From Montifringilla adamsi (lineage: Eukaryota; Chordata; Aves; Passeriformes; Passeridae), in assembly GCA_017590115.1 (NCBI GenBank), contig JAGGNK010006892.1, positions 17,275,736 through 17,339,735 of the forward strand: 64,000 nt of DNA. Direction: 5' to 3'. Shown here piece after piece: positions 34,501 through 48,700 of this stretch. The translations under genes were made by a program, and so were the position numbers. Every line of letters begins with the position of its first letter. The stretch's first letter is position 1. Under the pieces are notes generated by a model. That model did not search any database, had not been told where the DNA came from, and saw nothing but the letters and a program-made list of their open reading frames with translations.

Positions 34501-37353
34501 AACTTGCACCGTCTCTTCGGCAGGCACTGCTACACACACTATCAAAGTGTTGCTCAAGTATTTGCCTTTCCCTGCCATCATGTTTCATAACAGAGGTAGG
34601 AGCTGCCTTTACAATCTGCAAGATCTATTTTCTGTAGGTACACTAAATTTTCTATTAAGTGGAAAGTGAAGTGCCTGTTTCTGGGGGCTAACCCTGCTTC
34701 GTGTCAGAAATCACCCCATGCTAGGAACCCCCCAACATAAGACAAGTACCTGGGGAGTTTAAGATGCTCCCAGGACTCTCAAAAATCAAGCAGGTTTGCA
34801 ACTTTTAGGCCTAAGTGTACTAAAAAAACCTGCAAGAAACCTCCAAATACCTAAACTCGTTTCTGGATTTTTGCAGCAGTGAAAAAGTAAATAGAAAGAA
34901 ACACAATTAAACAGAAGTGAAGAAACACAGACTTACCTGCCAGGAGACCCGAAGACAAATTTACTTCCTAGCACAAAAAGAATAAGGAAAGCAGTATTTA
35001 ATTACTGCTGCTGTAACAGGTGGGCTTTTATATCCAGTGGAAGTGAAAAAAGTACCCCAACACTCAAAAAGACAAGGAGACAATTAGTGAGGCTTTCTTC
35101 TCACTGATGGAGCAGAGGAGAAGAGCAGGAAAGAGTAAAACATTTGCTTATCCGCCATGGATATTTTCTGCCGCGCAATCTGTCCACCAGCCCTTGCCAT
35201 ATGTGCCACCCTTTCTGCTGGGAGAGATGAAGGCAGCAGAAAGCTGTCCATCAAGATGCTAAACCTTCTGGAAAGCCCTCCCCTACGCACTTTGCCCTGA
35301 AACAGGGACTTTTGTGGATGAACAGAATACACTTAACTAGATTAAACGTAGCTCATTCCTGGATATGTACAGAGAGAATTTTATTTGATTAATTCAAATT
35401 TTAAGGAGCAGTAGTGATTCAAAGAAAATAAAGGAATCAGAGAGCTATGTTCCTTTTTCCTGCACTTTATAACGAGTGTGTGCACACCTACGGGTGTGCA
35501 TGGAGGAAATTCAGGGAGACAGCACTGGGATTAATCATGAAATGGCTTTGATGACAGAGAGAAGCTGGGGGTGGAGGGGTGGAAAAGATAAAAGAACTTT
35601 CTGAATAGTTAAATTGTAGGACTTAACTATTTTCAGGGAGAAACACCATCCCATCTCTTCCTTCAGGCATATGCCACCTTGCATAACTTGTTACAGCTGG
35701 TTTCCCCCATCAATCACAACTTGAGTGATGGGGAAAGCTATTTTCAAAGGTAAACTATGCTGTTACTAAGCAGTTTTTTAGCTTAGACATAGGGTGAAAA
35801 AAATGAAGCTACCTCCTAAGCTAACAAAAACCTCCCATCTCTTTGAAAACAAGCATTTCTAAGATCTGTGCAAGACAGAGCCAAGAGGACACTGTTTAGA
35901 GGCAGCTCAGATAAATGATAAGCTACACACTGTCCTCCTCCTGCAGGAAAGGAGGCAGAGTCCTCTGCAGGAGTGAGTGCCCATGGCCTGCAAGGAACGC
36001 ATGAAAATCCATGGCCAGAGAAAGAAACTTAAAAGTACAGCAGAATGAGCACAGAGAATGGTCTAGACGCGGTCTGAAGCTTGCAGCTTCAATCTTCAGC
36101 CTCAACCTGCCAAACCCCAGCAGCTAAGGAACAACACTTGGTGAGCTAATGCAACCCCTTAAACCAGTCTGCCCTGCCTAGAGACTGCTTATTTTCTCCC
36201 TAATAAAATAAAACAAGTATCACCACATCAGAACTCTCAAAGAAAAGAGGAAAATAAGAGCCTTCTTGAGCTCATGTCAAGAGTATTTAACTCAGGCTAC
36301 CTACACACAGGCCTAATTACAACTTGCTCATGAGCAGGGGTATTGCATGCAGAGTGCCCAACTCAGCACCACAACTGCCCCACTTGGTCTGCAGCCCAGC
36401 ACAACCAGGGATCAGGGAAAGCTGGGCTGGCTCTGGCCACCCCTTGGCAAGCAGGTGATTCATTCCAAAAGCACTGCCATGGCTGAGCAGTCTCTACTCA
36501 TGCCTGGGAATTATGTTAGGATGCCATGCACTAGCCGTCATTTGAATTAACTCCACAAAAAAGACAAGTTCTTTTATTCTTAACACTTCAGGAAGATGGT
36601 TGTGCCTCTTCCTATTAAATCTGCTGAAGACATTTCACTTTGCTGCTGTACATAACTTGATTTTGAGTTAATTTCCAGGAAAAACTTTCCTTCTGATACA
36701 TATAAAAAGATTCTTTTCAGAGCCAGCTGCCTGACCGAGCTTTGGGGACACAAAAAAGGCAGAACACAACTTATGCAAAATACCCCCATATTATTTTGTA
36801 GGATGCTTTTCAGAAATTAAAACCTTTACACTGAGACATTCCAGTTAGGCTACCTGTCATACTGCAACGGATGCACTCTGTACAGATACTGAAAATGGCT
36901 CCACACATCAGCAAAATTTACATAATAAGAACATGTTAGATCTAGAAGTTGTAGTCTTAATATATACAAATATTATCTTAAATAAAGCCCATTTAAATAT
37001 TTTGTATGTAAACAGGTCTTTACATACACAGTAGACTAGTGCTTGATCTGCGGCCTCCAGACAGGATTTAGAAAAGGAAGTGGACATGGAGTTGACTATG
37101 TAAAATCCAGTCTGGTTATACATATTTGACAGACACAAATAATACAGAAGCAAAGACTCCATTTGTTTTTAGTCCTACTGTAGGAATCACATATTCTCCA
37201 CTTCAGCCCTAGTAATTACACAGCCACCAAGAAAGAGTACAGACAACAGTTACTGAAAACACAGACATTCTTTTCTAAAAACACTTCTCTATCCCCTAAC
37301 CATGTGTGCCTGCTTTTTGTTTCACATTCCCTATTACCTTGGCTGATTGCACA

Positions 37354-37380
37354 TTATATATATATATATATACACACACG
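37354..37380. repeat. TA/CA microsatellite
   Basis: About nine TA units followed by about four CA units. Confidence 0.9.
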
Positions 37381-37770
37381 TATGTTAAAAAATAGAATTT
37401 CACTAGCTATTACATAGGGAAGCTTCTATGCTGCAGCTCTTTACCTGCCTGAGGTGCAAAGTTTGGCTGCTTTAGCATGTTCTCTGACTCCTGTTAGTGC
37501 CCTCAGAAAGAAACTACCTCAGTGGTAACACTGTTGAAAAACAGTTCTTTAAGATTCAAGTGAGAAATGTTAGCAAAGCAGCATAGCAGTGCACACACAC
37601 AGCAGGACAGCAGGCCCTGCTATGTATTCTCACATGAGTGACAGGGGCTAAATGTTAAGCAGCAATCTCCTAACTCCCCCTTGCAGAATGAATAATGTGG
37701 AAGAGGGAAAGCTGAACTGCTGTTACAGCATATCTGTCCGCTTTCCTCGGTAGTCTCGTTCTCTTTAAGA

Positions 37771-38029
37771 AAAGGTCATATTTCTAAAAAAAGGCAAAAA
37801 ATTAAAATCATTACTTTCTAAGGGAGTAGGAAAAATTAAAACTAAAGAAAAAAAATGACAGTAAAAAGAGGTAAGTGGCAGCATCTATGTAAAACATCAA
37901 AAAGGTCATATTTCTAAAGAAAGGCAAAAATTTAAAATCATTACTTTCTAAGGGAGTAGCAAAAATTAAAACTAAAGAAAAAAATGACAGTAAAAAGAGG
38001 TAAGTGGCAGCATCTATGTAAAACATCAA
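37771..38029. repeat. Tandem duplication, unit about 130 bp, two copies
   Basis: 37771-37900 is repeated directly as 37901-38029. The copies differ only by a few substitutions and a one-base A-run change. Both begin AAAGGTCATATTTCTAAA and end CATCTATGTAAAACATCAA. Lies in LNX2 intron 1. Confidence 0.95.
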
Positions 38030-41000
38030 ACTAGTAGCCATATGCAGAAATATACAGAAGAGACATTAATAGAACTATAAATCAAGAAATAAACTAGAAT
38101 AAAATTGCTCAATAAAAGAGAGTTAAGTCCTCACAGAAGGCTACAAGCAAACAGGGGGAAAGCTCAGAAGTTTGCTAGGGTGGGGAGGCATTAGGACTGC
38201 AACTGCTACACTCGTCTAGCAAAAAAACTCCAAGTCGTTAAAAAAAACCAAAGGCATGAAGTTATGAAAGAAGAATGCATTTCACTTAAGACAGTTAACA
38301 ATGAATTTGCAAAATATATACAAGACATTTACTCACATCAGCAAAGAATTCTGATTCACCACGTTTTGGGAAGACAGTGGCAAAGGAGCAGTGTGCTGCA
38401 GAGCTCTGCCAGTTCAGATTCCTAACTTCAGGCACCACTTTTCTGTTTCCATGGTCAAAATGGTTGCAGCAACAGAGGCTGACAAAAACATGCTACATCG
38501 GGAAGAAGCCAACCTTCTCCTCCTCCTCCCTGTCCAATCTCTTCTCAGCAGGCTGAAATTTTGCATCTGTGGGGGATGATACAATTTTTGCTTCCTCATT
38601 TATTCTATGCATTCAACCCTTAAGAGCAAGCTTTTAAAATACCAGTCTTGCTTTGAAGGATATTACTTCATTAGCAGTGCTTTTGGAAAAAGGTCTTTAA
38701 AAGGCAGACGACTCATCCTCTGGAGTATCCATCTTCTTTGCACTCCCTAACCACAAATCTCATTTTCCCAAACCAAGCACTTCTCAACAAGTTAGGCTAG
38801 GTTCACAGACATAAAAAATTCAAACCACCTTTTATTTCCATACTTTTTTTAACTCCCAACTCATACTAAACACTTTCACATGTTTTATGCCAGATACTTA
38901 CATGAAACATTTTTTTTAAAACGTTATAACTTTTTTTTTACATTGTCCAAAAGTGAGAAACCACCCCAGACAACACTCCTGCTCCATTGGGAGCTGTGCA
39001 ACCCATCCCAAAGTATTACAGTGTTTCCAAGATAAGGATGCACATTCCCATGGGACATATTTCTTTTCCTCAAGAAGGGAGCAGTGCTGTGCACAAAGAC
39101 TGTGGGATGCAAGAAATGCAACACAAGGACCAGAGGGGCTGTAGACACCTGCCTGCCCTTTGTACAGAGCAGCAGTAGCTGCTGTCTTCATAAGGCCAGG
39201 ATATCTTCATGCAACAGACCTAGCATGCAACGGATTATTTGAAAATAGCAGACTTTCAAGCTTTTTTGCTCCTATCAGCAGCAACAAGGATTCAAGGAGT
39301 TACTCGGAAGTTCACCTGCAAACTTCCTGTTTGTAAAATCCAGAGCTTTTAAGAAGTAACTCAAACTTACCATCAAGTTCAGAGTAGTGCTGTGACTCAG
39401 AGGAACAGGGTCTAGTGGGTCAAACAGACAATGCCACAAGTCATCTTCATTTGGTAGCCACTAAAAAAGCTAAGGAATACCAAGAAAACAAGTGCCCACT
39501 ATCCTGAGAAGGGTCCCAATAGTTTGCTCTACAGTTACCAGTTTCCACCTAGACACAGACATTAGTGTCGGAAACCCAATTTTTCACACACTAGTGAAGA
39601 ACTGTTTAACACTGCAGTAAGAGAACAGCCTTGATTTTCAGAGTGAAAAAGCTAGTAATTTCAATTTAATGAACCAAGAGAAGAGCAAACACAGTAATTA
39701 AAAGGCTTTATCCTGTCTTTCTGTGTGCAATCTGAAAACCAGATGTTCAGGCAAGAACATGATAAGAGTTTCATTCAAAGGAGACAACTTGCTTTAAGAG
39801 CAGGAGACTCAACTACAAGCAACACTGCCTTTTAATGTCAGTGATATGGAATGAGAACACAGAAACAACAGATAATATCCCAGGCAACTTGACACTGTTA
39901 ATAAAAGATATAGTGAGGACAGAGTCGTGAAAAGGCCATCCTAGCTGAAGAATTTTAAGATGGAAAAGATAAAACTGCTCATGAAACCAAGAAGTTACAC
40001 TGGAAAGCTACTACAATAATATACCATACTTTGGCTGAAGGGAGTAATTTGCATACATTTCCCTTTGTAAACTTCAGGACTAGAAATGCATTAACTCAGA
40101 TTTAGTGCTTGTCCACACAGACCAGTTTAACTGAATATTAAGTTTCAATAAAGTTAAATTCTGAACTGATACTTGGCTGTTAAAGCATGTTCTGTTGCTT
40201 TAGCTTTAGCCAAACCTTATTACTAAATGGAATCCAAAACGGAAAGGGTTTACAAAGACTCTTTTTGCTCCCACTGAGTACATGGAATAAATCACTGCAG
40301 CTTTCCCATATACAATAAAAGGTGTGGGGTTTTTTTTCTAGATGATAGATTTCGAGAACAGCACATCTGCTGAGGCTCCAGCTGGCTGGAGACCCCTGTT
40401 TTCCAGTGGCCTCCTAACTCCCTTCAAACTTTCAAATGCAACCAAGGGGGTGCTTTGGCTTAGAGATTCCTAGTTAGTGGAAAACTGGGGCCAAAGTGTG
40501 CAATGAAGTTGCTATAAAACCTTATCCCAAATAATTTGGTTTAACATTGATACACAATATGCTTGGGGTAAGAAAAATCACCAACAAAACTACTCAACTT
40601 CTCCAACAATTTACAATCTTCAATTAAGAAAAAAAAAAATGCTTGACAGCCAGATCTGACACCTACTTGCTTCTCCATTTTTCTCTTCCTTTCCCTCCTC
40701 AAATCCTGGAACAACAGCAAAATGGGGATTATTCTTTCGGACAAAACATTTCCATTTGGAAACATTAAGTGCAGTTTTTTCAAAATTCCTATACATCAAC
40801 AAATCCCGAAGGCAAACAGATTTAGTGAAAATAGAAGGAGCAAATACCTGAATGATCTTTAGTTTCTCATTCTGTTTTTCAGAAGCATATCATCCCTTCC
40901 TAATTTTTAAACCTGTGTTACTTAAAGTTTGCATGCTCTGCATGGCACCTAGCAAAATGAGCAACCTTTTTTTTGCAAGGTGGTTAATAAAGGCTACCTG

Positions 41001-41274
41001 GAAGTTTACAGGGTTTCTAGGATGCCCAATGGAAAACCTTATGGATAACTGTACAATTATTACTACATACGTATCCTAGGAGACCAAAGAGCTTTCACAT
41101 TTAAGAGCTTATTTCCCAGCCACCATCTCGATACACATCTCATGCAATTATAAATAATACAAATAGCCATGAGAAAGGAGGACATTGGTTTAATTTCAGG
41201 CAGAAGGTACACAGACCTCTGTTTGTATCTGCATACATGTTTCATTTTATTTCACTTCATCTCACATTCTAACT

Positions 41275-41297
41275 ACAAAGATACTTTGTATCTTTGT
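41275..41297. repeat. Short perfect inverted repeat
   Basis: ACAAAGATAC, three T, then GTATCTTTGT: 10-bp perfect arms. Likely incidental. Confidence 0.6.
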
Positions 41298-41480
41298 ATT
41301 ATCTCAAGTAATGCATGAAACGTGTTTTTAAAATTCAATTTTACAACTGCGCAAAGCTAAAATTTTTTTAATCTTTAAAAATTCACACACGTACATACAA
41401 ATCACCAGAAAGAGCCTTTGTGTTTAGTCAGGTGAAATCCAGATGCCTGATCACAACGTTTTGCAAAGCACCAGCCTGTT

Positions 41481-41550
41481 AAAAAAAAACAAAACAAAAC
41501 AAAAACAAAACAAACAAACAAACAAAAAAAACCAAAACAATAACAACATA
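41481..41550. repeat. A-rich (AAAAC/AAAC)n simple repeat
   Basis: A9 run followed by irregular AAAAC and AAAC units, with a second A8 run. Confidence 0.9.
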
Positions 41551-44124
41551 CCAGAGAACCACATAATTTAGGAAAAAGTCTAGGAAAAAGAAATTTTACA
41601 AAAATAAACAAAAAGCACAAACCAGCTATTTTAAGAGACTCACTTTCCACTTCATGTATGAATAGCCTATGCATTTGAAACAAGCCGAATCAAAAGCATC
41701 CCCCTCATGTCTTGTTTGTAATTCTCATCACAGGGTCTAACCTGCAGTTAAGGACTCAGCGCTCAGCCTCTGAAGAGAGGCATCCTTAAAATGCCGAGCA
41801 GAGCCCTGGAAACACCCTGGTACGATTCCTTGGCAGCCAGAACCCAGGATCTGTTACAAAACCTGCAACACAGAGCACGACAGCCCCTTCACTTCATCAC
41901 CTTTTTAGTTGACATTTCTTAGCCTTCCATCCCAACAAAGGCGAGGAGGCAACACAGAACACCTGCCCAACAGGAAAAGAAGAATATACTGCTGATCTCT
42001 TAGAGGAGGGGATATCACATGGCAACAGGGAACTCCAAGGAAAAAGGTTGTTGGGATGCTGGTATACACAAATTAATTCACCAATGGGTGAATTAAAATA
42101 GGACCAGTTCCTTTAAAGCCACTAAGCAGCTCTCAGGGTTTGATTTCCTTAAAGCAGTAAATTAATCACCTAACCTCACAGGAATATGAGTGAAGCCTTA
42201 ACAGCTCAGCAAATACTAACCAGAGCAGGAGCCAATGTAGAAGATCTGCAGGCATTCTCTTACACAGTGTCCTTTTCAAAACCTAAACTTAACATTAAAA
42301 TTAACTGCAGGCTGAAATGTCGCCAGCCATTTCTCGTGAATGCACAATGAAACCTTGCTACTCCACATAGCACCTCACAGTTTTGTTAACACACCCTGCG
42401 GAATGCAGGAATGACCTGCACAGGAATCCTCACAGTAACTCCATGTGTACGGTGGCTTTACAACACAGATGGGACATTTCGAGTCCCTGTCGTGCTATAT
42501 GCCATAAATATTATGCAAAGCAACACAAGGTTTGCAAGAAAAACAACAAAGTGGATTATGTAATATTCTTCTTCTTTTTCCCACTCCTCTATTTCAGAAA
42601 ATTATGCTTTTTTAAAGAAAAAAAAATTAAAGTGGAACACTGAAACTGTTCTCAAAACTGCACATACTTTCTGAAAAAGTCTCAATTTCCGTATAGTTTT
42701 ATAGTTCAGTATCTCAATACTAGAGGTATATGCAACGCACAAAGTCTGTTTTATATCCTGAAATTGCTTTACATTTGTCAATTAAAAAAAGAGGGGAAAC
42801 ATTATTATGGTTTTCTTTCAAATTAACTAAGTTTCTGGCTTTTTGAATACTATAAAATCATGCTTATTTGCAGACTCACAAACTACAAACAACAATCTTC
42901 CACAGCAGCTTTTATAAAGTCTAGTAACTTCATTTGCAAATTAAATACTTTAGTATTATTTTTCCCTTATACTGGACATTATATAAATTACATACAGGAG
43001 AGTCGATAACCAGATAAATGTGATAACCACCATATCCCTCAAGACCATCCTCTTCCTTCACTTAGTTCCATGAAGTGGATGAAAAAAAACCCCCCAAATC
43101 TACAAACACCATGATAAATGAGCAGTAGAAGAGTGTTCTCCAGCAGCAAAGGGTTCAGTTTGAGGTCTCAGCGGATACTTCAGAAGACTTCAGGGCGGCC
43201 TTTATAATACCCTCCACTTGAGAAAATATGACTGCAAAGTAAATCATCCCTATGAAAAAGCAGCAAAACTGTTTTCCCTGCCTCTTCTTGGCTTGGTATG
43301 GCTTTAACAAACAGGCTTGGATAAACAGTATAATGAAGAGGACTGACGTGGTTCTGGTTCACAGAAGAGCTGCATGGCCTAGATGAGCCATCACCCCTGG
43401 TGAGTCCATCAGACCAGTTACATAAATTGTCCAGTCAGAAGTGAGGCCCATTCTGCTCCTTCCCATGAGATAAAACCTGTGACGGTATTTCAAAGACATA
43501 GCATCAAGAAAACTTTTGACCTCTGCTACAGACATTTCCAACAGCATTAAAATGACAAGTCAATGATACTTATGCTAGGCTAGCAGCATTTTCTTTGGGT
43601 TTTTACATGTACTTGTAATGCCCCACTTCAGCTGAAGAACCAACACAAACCAATCCCAGCTACTGTACTCCTCTGTGAGCACACCAGGACTGCACCTACC
43701 TGGGCTTCCTTCAGCACACGTGTCACTAATTAAAATAAAGTCATAGCTGGAAATGGCATTTGCTAAGACAGCACGATTTTTACCATGAGGATCTCAGCTG
43801 TATGGAACGGCGTGGTGGAACATCACACAGCAAAGGAAGGGGTGTAAGCACAGCCCTTATCCTGCCACACAGCAGCTGCTCCCCAATCCAGTGCTGCTGC
43901 ATCAAGCCACCCTCCGCACTCGCAAGCATCAGTGCTGCTCCTTCTACTGAGGAAAGGAGGAGGACAGCAGAAATCTGCCTGCTCAGCCAACGGGCTGAAC
44001 AAGAATTCTGGGTGTGAGCCCCAGAACTGCCTTCAGAAGCCATGCCTTCAAAAGACCTGAGTGGCTGAAGGAAGCCTGTTCTCCTGAGTGTTGAACCTGT
44101 TCCCTCCAACAACGTGGAGTTTAA

Positions 44125-44162
44125 CACATAGACTCTGCAGCTTTAGTAGCAGAGTCTGTGTG
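44125..44162. repeat. Inverted repeat, 14-bp arms
   Basis: Arms 44125-44138 and 44149-44162 are complementary with one mismatch. The 10-base loop reads AGCTTTAGTA. Confidence 0.85.
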
Positions 44163-44175
44163 CGCTTAAAATGTT

Positions 44176-44236
44176 AAATCTTAAAATGTTAAATTTCGTG
44201 TTTAGTAGCAACACAAAATTTAACATTTTAAGATTT
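44176..44236. repeat. Inverted repeat, 27-bp arms, short loop
   Basis: Arms 44176-44202 and 44210-44236 are complementary with a single mismatch around a 7-base loop (TAGTAGC). The left arm is preceded by a tandem copy of CTTAAAATGTTAAAT (44165-44179, then 44180-44194). Confidence 0.9.
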
Positions 44237-44339
44237 CATTTAAACTAAAGCATGCCACATGATTGCAAAGAGCAGCTGAATAATGAGCTTTACGGGAAAG
44301 AAAGAAAAATCTACCACAAAACCCCATATTACAGGGACC

Positions 44340-44358
44340 AAAAAAAAAAAAAAAAAAA
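44340..44358. repeat. A19 homopolymer
   Basis: Uninterrupted A run about 100 bp after the paired hairpins. Confidence 0.9.
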
Positions 44359-45239
44359 GCATTCACACAGGAAAAGGTAAACAACTTTTACCCTCATTAA
44401 AAAGTTGAGAAATGTGCACACCACCACTAAAATATAATTAATACACAGCCTTCAGGAGAGTCCAAAGGAGCAATTTAATTAACCACCCACTGATTTCATA
44501 AATGACAAGAACACACAAAGGTAATGGCACCTTATAATTGAAAATGTCCTGTTTATTTAGCTGAGCAATTGTGCTGGTCTATGTTGTGCATAAATATGAG
44601 GAAACATATTTTCAACTCATGGCATTTTAACTTTGTAAGGTGTAACAGAACAACATACTGCCCACAATACTGTCACTGTATACTCCACTTATTTAATGCC
44701 TTTACCCAATAATCTCTGTTTAACCTTTATGAACTTTTCTGATGGGCTTTTTCTACACCCTCTTCAGAAATGTGGAAGAGCTGTGGAGAAAAAAAAAAGA
44801 ATTTTACTGGTATGCCACTTCAAACAAACTACTGCCTCATTCAGGGACTTAGCTCATATCTGCAGTTCTCCCATTTTCATACAAAAAGACCCTCTGTAAG
44901 CCCCATGAAATATTTCTGCTGATGGTCTTCTAAACTCATTTTCTCATTTTCTTTCTTTTCTTTCACAAGAAGAAAGCTTCCTTTCAGCTACTACATCCTT
45001 TGTAAAGGAAAAAGAGAAGCAGCTCTTACCAAGGTAGAAAAAGAACGTAGCGAAACATGTGAAAGGCTCTTCCCTGGTTTTTTCACTGAACTTCTCAGGG
45101 ATAAAGCTGGAATTAATATTCCTTTTCTCATTCACAAAACTCAAAATGCCTTTGTGCTGCTACATTAAAACCATCAAAGTCTATTTGACTGAACATGAAA
45201 CAGAGCAACATCTGAATTTATGAGCTGTTCATCTCCCTA

Positions 45240-45722
45240 TCTAATGGACACACTTAGAAGCGTTCAAAAGAGATGTGCAGAAACTGGAGAAGGCCCAGAG
45301 AGGGGAAAGATGATCAAAGTCTGCCATATGAGGAGTGGCTGAGAGAACTGGGTTTGTTCAGCCTTGAGGAAAGCTTGGGGGAGACTTTATCAACATGTTC
45401 CAGTATTTAGAGGGTGGCTACAAAGAAGCTGGAGACTCTATTCTACAAGGAGCCACATGGAAAACATGAGAGCTTATGGGTAAAAGCCATCTCTGTGAAG
45501 ATTCTGATTGGACACAAAAGGAATGTTTTTCACAATGAGAACGATCAGCCATTGGAATAATGTCCCCAGGGAAATGGTGGATTCCCAAATGGCGGACACT
45601 TTCAAGATGGATCTAGAGAGGGTGCTGCACCATCTTGTCTAGCCTGTGCTTTTGTCAAGAAAGGTTGGACCAGATGATCCTTGAGGTCCCTTCCATCCTG
45701 GTATTTTCCGATTTTATGACTT
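45240..45722 (+). mobile_element. CR1 LINE 3' region, about 480 bp
   Basis: Sense-oriented CR1: TGGAGAAGGCCCAGAGAGGG, GAACTGGGTTTGTTCAGCCT, ACTTTCAAGATGGATCTAGA and, at the end, GGACCAGATGATCCTTGAGG with TCCCTTCCATCCTGG. One of the longest copies in the window, and non-coding. Confidence 0.9.
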
Positions 45723-48700
45723 ATACTTGCTGTGGGGCATACATAATTTAAAATAACAGACTGAAAAGATTCTTCAGGCATAAAAGTCTCCACAGCAAAG
45801 CTGACTTGCCAGACTTTTAAAAGGCTTTCCCAACAGGATTCAACAACATACCATACAATGATCTTCAGCAGTCCAACACCATCACAGCAGCAGGGTGTAC
45901 AAGGATGGATGTCTTGCACATCAGTCTCAGATCCCTCATCCCACCGGTCCGCCTCATCAGCCACCACGCAATGACATCAATGATTGATATCACACTATCT
46001 CCCTCTCCACCTAGTACAGAAAAAGCATTCCTCAACAGAAATTGCAGCATTAAATGTTGATCCCAACAGCATCACTGCACAATGAAACTATCTGAAGTGA
46101 TTAGTTCACATGTACACATTAAATACACACTTCTGCAATTCTGGATCCAAGAATGAAATCTTTGCCTAGTGGTATTAGCAGGTCATGTTGACTGTTCCTG
46201 AGGATTTCCCATCATTAGGTGTTTATGATATTTACCCAGTCTGTAGCAAACTGTTACCAGCCATACCTAGGTGGATTAGCTGCCCATCAGTGATGCCACT
46301 TTTTTAAATGATGAAAGCTTCCATTACATTTATGCACTCTGGTATACTTACCAATCACACGAGGAAAAAGAGTTCTTGCATAAATACTATAAAGCATGTT
46401 TCACATGTTAACTGAAAGCCTTCACATCAGAAACTGGCAGGTCCCAGGTACTGCCTGTACCCCACACCCCAGTAACAGCACCTTTGGGTTCCTTGTTATT
46501 ACTCCTTTTGGTCCTCAAAGGACTTCCAGGCACATTACTACAGGATTCAGCACAACAGCTTTTTCTAATGGTTAATCATGGTAACTGCTGCATGTTTCCA
46601 GGACGCATTCACCCTGTGAAAATGGTTTCGATTTTCTGCTTCTAAATGTTATAAAAAATATATTGCTTAAACTCTAATACATCATTCAATTGTCTGCAGC
46701 TTCCAAAACAATCAGGACTGCTCAAACTGAGTTGTTTCTAATGTTTACTACTGAAAAGAACTTTATCAGAAATAATTACCTTCTTCCAGTCTACCAACAT
46801 ATTTTGAAAGAAAATCATGCTCCACAAGTCTCTGAAAGAACTCCATTTACCTATCATATTTCTCCCTAACAACTGCACTCAAAGTTTCTCCAATGGTCTT
46901 ACCTGCTGTAAGAGCCCACATGTAGTACACAGATTCCATGTGCTAAGTTAACAAGGTAAGAAGCATCAGGAAAGAGACTGACCACAGCTAGAAAAAGCCC
47001 TTAATCATACAATACTTGTTACAAGTGTTGTGCTCCACTGGGGAAAGCTCTCCAAGATAAGCAGTGTTTTGTAACTCACCAAAAGTCACCTGGGATGCAG
47101 GACAGATGGAAAGTAACAGGGAATCCTCACTAGCACAGAAGAGCTCTTAATTTTTCACAAAATACCAGAACTTCCCATTGCAGCAAGCAGAAATTCCAGA
47201 TCTTGAAGGCAACCTTCCTGTAGGAATTCCTGTTCTGCCTGTTTCTTTTTAAGTGGGTTAAATGCTGCCTATTTCCCCCCTACTGCTAGGAAGATTATTT
47301 TTTCCTTTATAACAGCATTCTCCCAAGTTCTCCCCTACACAAGTTTGAAGAGACAGCCAAGGTTGTTGGCAGCTTGTTTATGAAACTGGCCCTCACTATT
47401 TCCCCAGTCAGGCCAGAAGGACAGACAGTAGCTGCCTGTCCTCCCTCCTGGGGTGATTCCTCAGCCTACTTCTATGGGATATGAGATGGATGCAAGGAAA
47501 TAAGTTATTGAGTGATCAAAATACACACTGAAAAATAATTGATTTTAAGTATTACGTGAGAGATATAAATAGTCTATTAATTGCATCTTCCAGATTAATT
47601 TCTAATTCCATTAGGTCATGGCACAGTGAAGTAATTTAAATCAAGGGATTTAACAGCATTTTGAATGAGTTGAATAATGCTAAACCTTACTGTATATATT
47701 CAAGTATTTAACTCACAAGAGCTGGGGTTTTTTTACCATTCTGTAGTATTAGGTTGAAAATCAAATGGATTTCATTACCATTCCTGGTAGAGAACCTTAT
47801 TTAAATTTTACAAGAATAATTGAAAATAAACAATACCATTTCACATTTAAACACAACTTAAACCTTGTAACTTAAAAGAGTTCAATTAAACAAATCATAT
47901 TGCTTATTATTACAAAATTAATTCTTTTGGTGCAGTAATATTGCTTTTTTCCCATCTGTCCTCACTGCAACCAAAGGCTTGTTCAATTTCTACCACTGAA
48001 CAGCCCTTCCATTTGCTGGTATTCCACCACAGCACATAATTTTGAAAGCAGATGAGTCTTGCCTTAAGCTTGGATCATTGCTCCCAAAAATCTCATTCTT
48101 GAAAAATTTCTTTTTCATTTGCAATATTAGAATAAATAGAAAATAAAGTATTGTCCAGCGTGTTTTTTCAGTTTCTCTGCACACCAGCAGTTTGACTACC
48201 TCAACATCAACAGGCCTGCTCAGCACAGGGCTGACTCTCGCACAACCCACGCAGATTCCTCAAGCCAGCAGCTCAGACAACACTTGCTATGTTTTAGCAA
48301 GTACCTGCTGCTGACTGCTTCCACTTACACAGGCTTCCCCATGGCTTCTGGCTGTACAAGCAACCCTCAGGGTGCCTTTCACTAGCTCTATCTCATTTCA
48401 CATTTTAAGAGAACAGAAGAACACAGGGCTCAGCTCAGGTAACTTGTAGCTCACAAATCCAGATCTTATGCCATCTCCCTACACCTCTACTAGCATCAGA
48501 GCTGAAGGGTTACTTTTAGAATGTCTTATGTATGTACATTACCTGGTTTTAGTGAAACAGAAAACAGAAAATTCTACTCAAAGAAAAATACACAGACTAT
48601 CTGCTGTAAAACTGTCTGGGCAAATAACTTAAAAATTCCTTAAGGACCTTAAACTCAATTTTCAGAATTGAGGGGAGTCCACTCTACTGCTACATTTCCT

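Noticed and set aside
41481..41550. Regularly spaced repeats that might suggest an array
   Set aside because: It is an irregular A-rich microsatellite with no spacers; not a CRISPR array, and the window is eukaryotic.
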